Shown here: positions 43,262-51,344 of the stretch, piece by piece
Layout of the letters: every line of letters begins with the position of its first letter
How positions within the stretch are numbered: position 1 is the first letter of the stretch
DNA from: Armatimonadota bacterium
GTDB lineage: Bacteria; Armatimonadota; Hebobacteria; CAIYQO01
Length of the DNA: 52,294 bases
Reading direction: 5' to 3'
NCBI GenBank assembly: GCA_020060775.1
Contig: JAGUZN010000235.1
Span: 1-52,294 of the forward strand
The notes under the pieces: generated by a model
The model's database searches: none
The model's input: only the letters and a program-made list of their open reading frames with translations
What the model was told of the DNA's origin: nothing
Translations under genes and position numbers: made by a program

Positions 43262-46051
43262 ATGCAAGATCAGGAGATGACCGCTCCTGGTTTACTTCCG
43301 GTTGATCTCCGGTGTGAATATTTGCACAACCCGCTTGGCATCGATACCCCGTATCCCAGGATGAGTTGGCGGTTGGTCAGTGACCTACCAGGGCAATCGC
43401 AGAGCGCTTACCGCATCACGGCGGCCTCATCCGCAGCAGCCCTGGCCGAGGGGAGGCCAAACCTTTGGGACAGCGGTAGGGTCGAGTCCTCGGAGACCAT
43501 CCACATCCCGTATGCCGGCGTGTCGCTGACCAGCGGCCAGCGTTGCTGGTGGCAAGTGCAGGTGTGGGACCAGGAGGGTCGCGACGCTGGCCTCTCCGAC
43601 GTGGCTTGGTTCGAGATGGGACTGCTGACGCCAGAGGATTGGCAACCGGCATACTGGATCACCGGCGCGTATTCCGACGCGTCACCCCGGTTGCGTCGTG
43701 TGTTTTTCCTCACCAGACCCGTGGCGTCAGCGCGCTTGTATCTCTGCGGTCAAGGCGTCTATGAAGCCACCCTCAACGGGCAGCCCGTGAGTGATCAGGT
43801 GCTCGGGCCCACCGTGAGCTATTTGGCCAAGCGGATGCTCTACGATACCTTCGATGTGACCGATCTGCTGCAGGCAGGTGAAAACGTCATCGGCGTCTGG
43901 CTCGCGCCGGGGTATTTCGGTGACCCGGTCATCTGGTCGAAAATGGATTTCCCTGCAGATATGCATCGTTTTCCTCATCGTCCGCATGTCCTGCGAGCCG
44001 CGTTACACGTGCACTACACCGATGGCTCACAAGAGACGATCGGCTCGGACCAGTTCTGGAGGACTCACCCCAGTCCGCTCACCCCGGTACGGAGTCATTG
44101 GTGGTACTGTTGGGGGTGCTCGGGGGAGATCTACGACGGCACGGATGAGACTCCGGATTGGGACCGACCGGATTTTGACGACAGCGCCTGGAGTCATGCC
44201 GAGATCACCGATCAACCCACTGCTCATCTTAGCGCCCGCATGAACGAGCCCAACCGCATTCGCCGGATAACCACGCCGGTAGGTCAGCAGCGCGTCGCCC
44301 CAGGACAGCCGCACGACGTGTTACTCGCCTTGATTAACCAGTATGGTGCGTATAACTGTGGTACAACCCTCAGCCCCGGCCCGGGATACTACACCGATTT
44401 ACAACGCGTGTATGCGGCCAACCTCTCGATGTGCGGTGATCGCTGCCTCGGTGGGTGGGTGTATGATCTCGGCCGGCACATCTCCGGTTGGGTCGAGTTG
44501 CAGGTGACAGGTCAATGCGGCGACTGGGTGTGTCTGTTCGGGCTTGATTGCCACCGGCTGCGCGGCCAGCTGGGTGAGACCGTGCGGCTGCATTTTGCCC
44601 ACCGTGTGGTGCGTTATGTACCGGTGCTGTTCTTCGGCGAAGGGCCAGAGCCCGAAATCATCAGCATTCGCGGTTTGGATATCAGTAATGATGTCGCGTC
44701 GTCCGGGCACTTTGCCTGCTCTGACCCGGAGCTCACCGAGATCGCTACTGTGGTCAAGCGCACGACGGAGGCGCTGCTGCTCAATGGCATGCTGATGGAT
44801 TCCTGGCAGGGGCGCTTCGGCACCTTCCTTCCCTCAGAGGCGGCACTCTATGCTTGGGACTTTGGAGCGCTTTGCGGCAAACTGACGACAGATATTCGAG
44901 ACCAGCAGCGGCCGGATGGCTGGTGTGCGATGTTCGGCGCGCCAATCAGCCTCGACAATACGCGTCTCAAGGAGGCAATGGTACAGTTGCCATGGCTGGC
45001 CTATCTCTACTATGGCGACCGAGACATTCTGCGGAGGAATTACGATGCCATCCGCCGCTATACCGAGGTGATCCTGCCCGTGCACGACTTGACGGCGCGC
45101 ACCTGGCAACCGCCGCAATGGGGATATGGGGAATTCCTGTATGGGGACCATGGCCGACCCACAGCGCGGTGGTATGATCCCCACACCGGGGATCTGTATG
45201 AAACGATGGTCATGGCCGGCTACTTCCGCACCCTGGAGTCGATCGCTCACGTTCTTGGGGAGACGGAAGATGCCGAACGCTACCATAATGTGCAGGCGCG
45301 GCTCGTGGATAAATGCAACCGTCCCGAATTCCTGGATCGTGAGACCGGGCGCTATGACGGCATTGACCAGGGATGTCATGCCCACGCGGTAGTGCAGGAA
45401 ATCGCTCCGGCAGAACTCCAGGCGAAGGTCGCCGATCAACTCCTCCGTGATATCATGGATACCCGCTTAGGACATGTGGATACGGGATATGGCGGCACCG
45501 AAGCTCTACTGAAAGCGCTGATCCGGCTGAACCGGCCTGATGTAGGCCGCTGTATCCTCGTCAACGCCACCCCGCCGAGCCTCTGCACCATGTTGAACCA
45601 CCCGCAGACTCCAGAGCGTCTGACGATCTTGCCGGAGTTCTTCTCGGGTGGCATGATCCCGAATATCGGTCTCTCCACAGTCGGCTTCTGGTTCTACCAG
45701 GCGCTCGGCGGCATCTGCCCCGATCCGGCACATCCCGGTTTCCAACGCTTCATCATCCGTCCGCAGCTCGCACCAACGCTCACCTGGGTCGAAGCGGAGT
45801 ACCGGTCCGTGCGCGGGCCGATCCGCAGCTGCTGGCAGTGCGAGGGCCATCATCTGTTGCTTGAGGTGAGTGTTCCGGCCAACACCCAGGCGCTGGTATA
45901 TGTCCCGGGCGAGGATGCGCAAATGCAGTCGCCTGTCGATGGCGTGTCGGTGCTCGGCGCCGTGGAGCCAACGGGCGAAACGCTCTTTGAGGTGCCTGGC
46001 GGCCAGTACACCTTCACAGCACGGCTCCCTGACCGCCATCCGCGTAGCTAG
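43262..46051 (+). CDS. GH78-type alpha-L-rhamnosidase, second copy
   Basis: The 929-residue protein matches the first GH78 gene in the N-terminal domains (LRCEYLHNPLGIDTPYPRMSW; YRITAASSAAAL; WWQVQVWDQEG; ATLNGQPVSDQ) and at the end (ALGGICPDPAHPGFQRFIIRPQ). It lacks the C-terminal extra domain. The catalytic-loop region reads MDSWQGRFG, so the Glu kept in the first copy (E507) is Gly here (G517), which may mean altered or lost activity. No signal peptide. I prefer the ATG at 43262 (GGAGG 10 nt upstream) over a GTG at 43256. It has its own promoter. Confidence 0.85.
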   Translation: MQDQEMTAPGLLPVDLRCEYLHNPLGIDTPYPRMSWRLVSDLPGQSQSAYRITAASSAAALAEGRPNLWDSGRVESSETIHIPYAGVSLTSGQRCWWQVQVWDQEGRDAGLSDVAWFEMGLLTPEDWQPAYWITGAYSDASPRLRRVFFLTRPVASARLYLCGQGVYEATLNGQPVSDQVLGPTVSYLAKRMLYDTFDVTDLLQAGENVIGVWLAPGYFGDPVIWSKMDFPADMHRFPHRPHVLRAALHVHYTDGSQETIGSDQFWRTHPSPLTPVRSHWWYCWGCSGEIYDGTDETPDWDRPDFDDSAWSHAEITDQPTAHLSARMNEPNRIRRITTPVGQQRVAPGQPHDVLLALINQYGAYNCGTTLSPGPGYYTDLQRVYAANLSMCGDRCLGGWVYDLGRHISGWVELQVTGQCGDWVCLFGLDCHRLRGQLGETVRLHFAHRVVRYVPVLFFGEGPEPEIISIRGLDISNDVASSGHFACSDPELTEIATVVKRTTEALLLNGMLMDSWQGRFGTFLPSEAALYAWDFGALCGKLTTDIRDQQRPDGWCAMFGAPISLDNTRLKEAMVQLPWLAYLYYGDRDILRRNYDAIRRYTEVILPVHDLTARTWQPPQWGYGEFLYGDHGRPTARWYDPHTGDLYETMVMAGYFRTLESIAHVLGETEDAERYHNVQARLVDKCNRPEFLDRETGRYDGIDQGCHAHAVVQEIAPAELQAKVADQLLRDIMDTRLGHVDTGYGGTEALLKALIRLNRPDVGRCILVNATPPSLCTMLNHPQTPERLTILPEFFSGGMIPNIGLSTVGFWFYQALGGICPDPAHPGFQRFIIRPQLAPTLTWVEAEYRSVRGPIRSCWQCEGHHLLLEVSVPANTQALVYVPGEDAQMQSPVDGVSVLGAVEPTGETLFEVPGGQYTFTARLPDRHPRS

Positions 46052-46108
46052 CCTTACCTGGGGTCTCGCCTTTAGTGCGTGGCGTGCGCAAAGGGGAACG
46101 GGGAGTGA

Positions 46109-46561
46109 TCATGGGGCGTGCGAACTGGCTGCGCCTGGCAGTTTGCCGATTTGCATGAATTGGTGGGAAGGGATGTACTCGGGCAGTGTGGTCAAGCCTG
46201 CCTCGAGGTAGCTGTCCCAGAGCGACCGGATCTCGACCAGAATCGCCTCGATGTGCCCCAGTCGATGCAGCACCTCGAACAGCTGCGCCCGAAAAAATGG
46301 CCCACAGACCTGCAGCACATCCCGTGAGTTCAAGGTCCGCGCTAATAGTGCTGCCGGGTCGCCCACGATGCCGGTGTGTACCGCTAGCAGATTCACGTGA
46401 AGGCTGGCCGCCGGACCTGGGCAGCCGTTGACCCAGCAGTCAGCGTACAGGCCACGCTCGTCATCCCAATGCGCGTGCAATCGCCGCATCAACAGGTAGA
46501 CGAGTCTACCGTACTGTGCAGCCTCATCATGTCGGCCTCGACGAACTCCAGCACGACTACT
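46109..46561 (-). pseudogene. Relic of a GH78-like gene
   Basis: An open frame of about 150 codons has no start codon near its upstream end. It reads YLLMRRLHAHWDDERGLYAD, then SLHVNLLAVHTGIVG, GPFFRAQLFEVLHRLG and EAGLTTLPEYIP, matching the later helices of an alpha-L-rhamnosidase catalytic domain. The upstream part is closed by a TGA at 46562-46564, and a second minus frame (46489-46815) overlaps its front, as after a frameshift. The normal C-terminal part is replaced by a short out-of-family tail. It is therefore a broken fourth rhamnosidase. Confidence 0.7.
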
Positions 46562-47269
46562 TCATCCGAGTCCTCTCTTGACCCACCTAACGTAGTCTGG
46601 CTGACCGGCAGGATGGTATACATGAGGCGCGCGAGTTCCTCGTCTGGCGCAACCATCGTGGCATGCTCCGGGGCACTCTCGGCTTCCCGGCGCCGCACGA
46701 CATCGACAGTACCTCCGTGTATGCCGAACAAACAGCCGGCAGCAGGGTTCGCACGATATCCCTTGTCGGTAGGACGCACCACAATCGCCAAACTTCGCTG
46801 GCCACCCGGTGCCACAAAGGAAAGGGGAGAACCCGAGATTTACCCCACCCCCTATGCTGCCTCCCCACTGGCATTCAACATCACTTTAGTACAAACAACC
46901 CGGTCGCTCTGCGGCTCGGATGGTGACCGCGCGTCGGTCGCGGTTGGAGAAGTTCCTGACAGAAAGGACCACGATAAACCGCTCTTCCCCTCGACCGGCG
47001 ACGGCGCGATACCGCACCCGCGCTGAACGCGTACCGCCGTCAGTGCAACTGGCGGTGGCATGCGTGCCCCTGCTGGACGGGACGGCCGTGCACCTGGTCT
47101 GGGCGCTGGCGACAGTTTGCACCCGCGTGGTGCGGTATAAACGTATGTGTGATATTGGGCATCGGCATACGTTCCGCAACGTTCAGGCGGATATCGTTCG
47201 TGTACTGATCACCATGAACAAAGACTGGAGGTGTAACTCACGGTGCCTCTCGCTCTCAATATATATGCA
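46562..47269. other. Degenerate region beyond the relic
   Basis: About 700 bp hold only short frames on both strands. A minus frame (46489-46815) has protein-like segments (GQRSLAIVVRPTDKGYRA; GCLFGIHGGTVDVVRR), and another (46886-47179) has RFIVVLSVRNFSNRD. These may be further remains of the gene at 46109, broken by several frameshifts, but I cannot prove homology. No RNA gene or clear promoter is visible. Confidence 0.35.
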
Positions 47270-50032
47270 CTATTTGAAAATCACCGTGTGCTCGCCGCTG
47301 TCGATCGTAACCCAACGTTCATGCGCTGTTTCGAAAGCGCGAACGGTGCTTCCATCCACGGATATGTCTGCCATCGCTGCTGGTACCCGCACCTGTCCGG
47401 TGCTTCCCAGCGGAATAAGCGCCTTCAGGAGGGTGTGCTCCGCTGTGCGCTCCCAACGTGCGCCGGCCTTCCCCATCGGTGTGTGGATATAGCCTTCAAC
47501 CCAGCGTAGTTCCTGTAACAGCTTGGGATGCAGGATGATGTTGCGATACCCCGGGTGACATGGATCCGGGCTGATCCCCAGCACATCGGTCAGCATCCAC
47601 TCGACGAAGGTTGCGAAGATGGGTTGGTTATTATTGCGCACGCCCTCAAAATACTCCCAGATGGTCGGATGGCCGTTGCGCAGCATGAACCCGTGCGAGG
47701 GATAAGTAGTCTGCCGCATAATGCCCGCCGCAACATCTGCGTGGTGGTAGCGCGTGAGCATGGCGAGCAAACGCGGCGTCGCATAGCACCCGGTGTCCAG
47801 ATGCCCCTGACATCGCTCAACGATGTGCCGGGCCATCGCATCGGCAACCGCCTGTCGTTCCTCCGGCGGTACGATATCCGCCCATAGTGCCAGCGCCTCG
47901 GCGCCATGACGTCCCTCGGCAAACGTATGGCTGTCCGGATGATACCACCTACTCAGGATCGCCCTGCTGATGTTTGCTTTCAGTGCGACATATGGCGTAG
48001 CATCTTTTCCCAGGATCTGTAAAATCTCGATCATGCGCCCCACCGCGTGCGCATACAGGCATGAGTTCACATAACGCTTGTCAAACCCATCGTATTCGAT
48101 TGCCGAGATTGCACCGGGCTTTGCCGCTTCCAGACCCGGCCAGAGCCAGTCTCCAATAAACGGCACCCCATCATAAATGCGCTGGATCACGAAACCGCCA
48201 TCCGTACACGTATCCAGGAACTGCAGCCAGCGTTCCATCGCCTCCAGATTGGCCGCGAGGATATCGGTGTCTCCCGTGTGAAGGTAAAGCTCATACGGCA
48301 GATCGATGATCGGGATGCCCTGATACAAATTCCCGGCCCCGCATTGATAGGGTACGGTGTCCGGGAAGCACCCCAGTTCAAGATGCTGGGCATCCGCCAG
48401 ATCGACCAACCACTTTCGATAAATCGTCGCCGGATCAAAACAGATGCTCGCCCAGTACGAGTTCATGACGACCGTGCCGGTATAACATCGCCGTTCGAGA
48501 TGGCAATCATCGATGGCCAGGCCGGCCTGGAAATGGTTACTGACCGTGTTGATCGCCGCCGTATACAGCGTGTTCCAGAGCCGATCGCTGCATCGGAAAC
48601 GCCCGGTATGCGGTACATCGGTCGCGACCCGCTGGCCTTCAAGGTGAACGATCTCGGCATTGGTCGTGACTTCGATATAGCGAAATCCTGCCCACATAAA
48701 ACGTGGACAGTAGACCTCAACTCCCTCTCCCCGCAGGATATAGGTGAGCTTGGAGACCTTCCCCAGAAACGGGTGTAATGCGCCGCATAGATAGTTCTGG
48801 GCAAAACGGATATCGACCCGCTCACCCTTGCTCCCCCGCACAGCGATCTTCACCCACCCGGCGATCTGATCGCCAAGGTCATAGAGCCGTACGCTGTCCC
48901 GATATGCGGCGATCAGTTCGGGATCGTAGATTCTTATTACGCGGTCCGAGGGACAGGTCTGCACCCGTAACACCGCTTTGCTGGGTGCGGTAGCCGGGTA
49001 GGCTTGCTCCCAGGACGACGCATCGAAATTAGGCGCATTCCACCCGTCGGTCTCTCTCCGCGCATCGTACACCTCGCCCAACACCATCTCGTTGTACACG
49101 ATAGGGCTCGGGCTGGTTGTCCAATCTGTGCTGTTGCTGGCGAACGTCTCCTTGCTGCCGTCGCGATAGGTAATCTCCAACTGGCAGATCGCGCGAGGCT
49201 TCGCGCCTTTACGCTGCAACGGATCGTTAAAGTAGCCGTTGCCCAGCCATAACCCCAGCGCGTTCTTGCCCTCCGTCAGCATGGCCGTCACGTCATAGAC
49301 GCGATATAGCACACGGTGCCGCCGCCCCCGGTAATCGCGATGGGGACTATGGGAATGCCCGACGATCAATGCAGGATCCCGGTCATCGTAATCGGTAAAC
49401 GCCGGTGAGTGAACGTCCTCGCTGACTTTCCGAGCGTTCAGATAGGCTTCCGACCAACCAAGGCCACAGTAATACAAGCGTGCCTTCCGCACAGGTTTCG
49501 TGATGACGAACTCCCGGCGGAATAATGGCGACTCGCCGGCATAGTCGCTGGTCTCCTCGTTGACCCAATCTATTTCCCAATCCGCATAATGCCGATAACC
49601 GCAAGCCAGATCGTCAGGCGCTGAGGGAAACGTCTCCTCGATCCCCATAATCCATGCCGCTGTCCAATCCTGCGGGTCCAGCAATCCCATTTCAAACCAG
49701 GCGACTGTGCTTGCCAGGCCCGCTTCCCCGTTGCGCAGGCGCGTCTCCACCTGCCAAAAATAGCGTTCCCGACTCCGCAGCTGCGTGCCGTTGTACTTCG
49801 CCCTGAGTAATTCCGCACTGGAAATCCATCCGCTGTTCCACAGGTCGTGCGCATGGCTGTGGAATGCAGCTTTACTGGCGGCAACCCGTATGCGAAAGTA
49901 CTCTGGCATCTCCGGCGGCACGGAAGCCTGCACCTGTTCCCAGTGAAAACAAAAACTCGGGTGCGGTACATCGACCCCCAGGGGGTTCTTCCGGTCATCG
50001 CATAGTAAGCCGGTTGGTCGTATGCCTGACAT
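47270..50032 (-). CDS. GH78-type alpha-L-rhamnosidase, third and divergent copy
   Basis: The 920-residue protein opens GLLCDDRKNPLGVDVPHPSF and has FRIRVAASKAAF, LWNSGWISS, YFWQVETRLRNGE, then AYLNARKVSEDV and YRVYDVTAMLTEG. It continues with an (alpha/alpha)6 region containing DDCHLERRCYTGT (508-520; E513 at the canonical Glu position) and GDWLWPG. The end reads DVLGISPDPCHPGYRNIILHP. No signal peptide. It lies on the opposite strand from the other two GH78 genes. I chose the ATG at 50032 with AGAGGA upstream; the longer frame runs through the 45-bp repeat and has no site. The AraC gene at 50235 is upstream on the same strand. Confidence 0.88.
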   Translation of the reverse strand: MSGIRPTGLLCDDRKNPLGVDVPHPSFCFHWEQVQASVPPEMPEYFRIRVAASKAAFHSHAHDLWNSGWISSAELLRAKYNGTQLRSRERYFWQVETRLRNGEAGLASTVAWFEMGLLDPQDWTAAWIMGIEETFPSAPDDLACGYRHYADWEIDWVNEETSDYAGESPLFRREFVITKPVRKARLYYCGLGWSEAYLNARKVSEDVHSPAFTDYDDRDPALIVGHSHSPHRDYRGRRHRVLYRVYDVTAMLTEGKNALGLWLGNGYFNDPLQRKGAKPRAICQLEITYRDGSKETFASNSTDWTTSPSPIVYNEMVLGEVYDARRETDGWNAPNFDASSWEQAYPATAPSKAVLRVQTCPSDRVIRIYDPELIAAYRDSVRLYDLGDQIAGWVKIAVRGSKGERVDIRFAQNYLCGALHPFLGKVSKLTYILRGEGVEVYCPRFMWAGFRYIEVTTNAEIVHLEGQRVATDVPHTGRFRCSDRLWNTLYTAAINTVSNHFQAGLAIDDCHLERRCYTGTVVMNSYWASICFDPATIYRKWLVDLADAQHLELGCFPDTVPYQCGAGNLYQGIPIIDLPYELYLHTGDTDILAANLEAMERWLQFLDTCTDGGFVIQRIYDGVPFIGDWLWPGLEAAKPGAISAIEYDGFDKRYVNSCLYAHAVGRMIEILQILGKDATPYVALKANISRAILSRWYHPDSHTFAEGRHGAEALALWADIVPPEERQAVADAMARHIVERCQGHLDTGCYATPRLLAMLTRYHHADVAAGIMRQTTYPSHGFMLRNGHPTIWEYFEGVRNNNQPIFATFVEWMLTDVLGISPDPCHPGYRNIILHPKLLQELRWVEGYIHTPMGKAGARWERTAEHTLLKALIPLGSTGQVRVPAAMADISVDGSTVRAFETAHERWVTIDSGEHTVIFK

Positions 50033-50118
50033 GTGGTCCTCTGTGTTCAGGTGTCGCGTGCGGTGCATCACGTACCGTGAGCCTGCACCGGTACCTACCA
50101 TACCGCGCGTCACCGGAC

Positions 50119-50163
50119 AGCGGAATGGAGGATACCGGCAGTTCTTTGTCGTATACGTGCAAT
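50119..50163 (+). repeat. 45-bp inverted repeat, left copy
   Basis: This 45-bp sequence, starting AGCGGAATGGAGGATACCGG, recurs without mismatch on the minus strand at 51147-51191. Similarity continues inward without gaps: TGGCGnnnCCTTTGTAnTTATTGC follows 12 bp later in both copies. The left copy lies between the AraC stop and the rhamnosidase start. CTTTGT recurs 41 bp apart within each unit, a spacing that would place two regulator sites on one face of the DNA. Confidence 0.85.
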
Positions 50164-50234
50164 CACGACGGTTACTGGCGTATCCTTTGTACTTATTGCC
50201 GGTTACAGGGAATTCTCCGCCTGTAACATGGCCG

Positions 50235-51080
50235 CTATCGGACCAGCAACGAGGATTGGCGTCGATACACCGTCGGTGCGACCCCATAGTATTGCCGAAA
50301 CCGCTTGGAAAAATAGTAGGGGTCGTCGATGCCCACCTGTCGGCCAATCTCGCCCACCGGCAACGCCGTGGTCACCAGCAGATGCGCGGCACGGTCCATG
50401 CGCGCGTCCAGCAGCCACTGCATGGGTGTGCGCTGGAGATAGCGCGCGAACAGCCGGGTGACCGTCGAGGGGTTGCATCCAATATGAGTGGCCAACTCAG
50501 GCAAAGATATGCGTTCTGCGAGATGATCGTGCAGGTACGATAACAACGTGTGCAACTGCGGCGGGAAAGCGTGATCGGACGCCCCGATGACCAGATGCAA
50601 TTCCTCCACTAACACCTCCGCCAGATGTCGCGCCATCCAGGCCGGACGACGTCCGCGCTGCGCCCAGGCCACGATATATTCAGCGCAGTGCTCCAGCGCT
50701 CGAAATCGAGTGAAAGCCCCCGGGATCACGGAGGTACAGAGCGGCGGCGATCCGGCACCGCACGGCGATGTCGCTCCCCCCTCCCTCTCCTGTATCACAT
50801 GCGTCACCCCCGACGGCGGTGGCAGCCCGGGTGGATAATCCGGGATGAGATGTACGCCCGCCACCAGAAACGGCGACGTGGCATCAGGGTAATACGCGAT
50901 CGCATGATTCCAGGGCAGCAAGAGAAATTGCCCCGGGTGCAGTACATACGCTTGACCATTCGCCGTGACCTGCCCGGCGCCCGCCTTGCACCAGAGCAAC
51001 ATGACGCTCTCAACCCGTTGAAAGCGTGTCCGTTGCTTCGCAGTAAATTGATATGCATTGGCCATGGCGATGGTCGGCAT
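50235..51080 (-). CDS. AraC-family transcriptional regulator
   Basis: The 281-residue protein has a cupin-like sensor half (VMLLWCKAGAGQVTANGQAY; PGQFLLLPWNHAIAYYPDA) and a C-terminal double helix-turn-helix: ISLPELATHIGCNPSTVTRLFARYL and LPVGEIGRQVGIDDPYYFSKRFRQYYGVAP. I chose the ATG at 51080 with GGAG 7 nt upstream; the longer frame starts inside the 45-bp repeat. It lies between the two repeat copies and upstream of the third GH78 gene on the same strand, so it probably controls that gene and itself. A rhamnose-type effector is a guess by analogy with RhaR/RhaS. Confidence 0.9.
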   Translation of the reverse strand: MPTIAMANAYQFTAKQRTRFQRVESVMLLWCKAGAGQVTANGQAYVLHPGQFLLLPWNHAIAYYPDATSPFLVAGVHLIPDYPPGLPPPSGVTHVIQEREGGATSPCGAGSPPLCTSVIPGAFTRFRALEHCAEYIVAWAQRGRRPAWMARHLAEVLVEELHLVIGASDHAFPPQLHTLLSYLHDHLAERISLPELATHIGCNPSTVTRLFARYLQRTPMQWLLDARMDRAAHLLVTTALPVGEIGRQVGIDDPYYFSKRFRQYYGVAPTVYRRQSSLLVR

Positions 51081-51146
51081 TGATGTACTCCACAAATTTC
51101 TCCGCAATGCGCAATAATTACAAAGGCGGCGCCATCTCGAGCCGGT

Positions 51147-51191
51147 ATTGCACGTATACGACAAAGAACTGCCGGTATCCTCCATTCCGCT
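51147..51191 (-). repeat. 45-bp inverted repeat, right copy
   Basis: This is the reverse complement of 50119-50163 at all 45 positions. It lies 67 bp upstream of the AraC start codon and reads toward it, so it covers the region where that gene's promoter and operator should be. The two copies enclose 983 bp that contain the entire AraC gene. Confidence 0.85.
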
Positions 51192-51253
51192 TTCCGAGGA
51201 TGGACGTTATAGTATGTATTGGATGTGAGGCAACCAACCGCATCAACACGTAG

Positions 51254-51282
51254 TTGACATGCGCCTGGCTGGTTGCTACACT
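51254..51282 (+). promoter_or_regulatory. Strong sigma70-like promoter for the gene at 51345
   Basis: TTGACA (51254-51259) and TACACT (51277-51282) are 17 bp apart. The -35 is perfect and the -10 has four of six matches to TATAAT. It lies about 60 bp before the start codon. Confidence 0.65.
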
Positions 51283-51291
51283 TACGACCTC

Positions 51292-51307
51292 TCGCATACG
51301 TATGCGA
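51292..51307 (+). promoter_or_regulatory. Perfect 16-bp palindromic operator
   Basis: TCGCATACGTATGCGA is perfectly symmetric with a central CG and lies 9 nt after the -10 hexamer, over the expected transcription start. This is the classic position and form of a LacI-family repressor site. It differs from the 297/1851 operators, so a different regulator is expected. Confidence 0.6.
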
Positions 51308-51344
51308 AGGATACAGTGAAATCTTCGACTTCCAGGAGATCGAT

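Noticed and set aside
46397..47026. 209-codon plus-strand frame
   Set aside because: It is Ser/Thr/Arg-rich without a ribosome site and lies antisense to the recognisable GH78 relic.
47243..47509. Plus-strand small frame preceded by GGAGG
   Set aside because: Despite the SD-like sequence it is antisense to the conserved C-terminus of the third GH78 protein.
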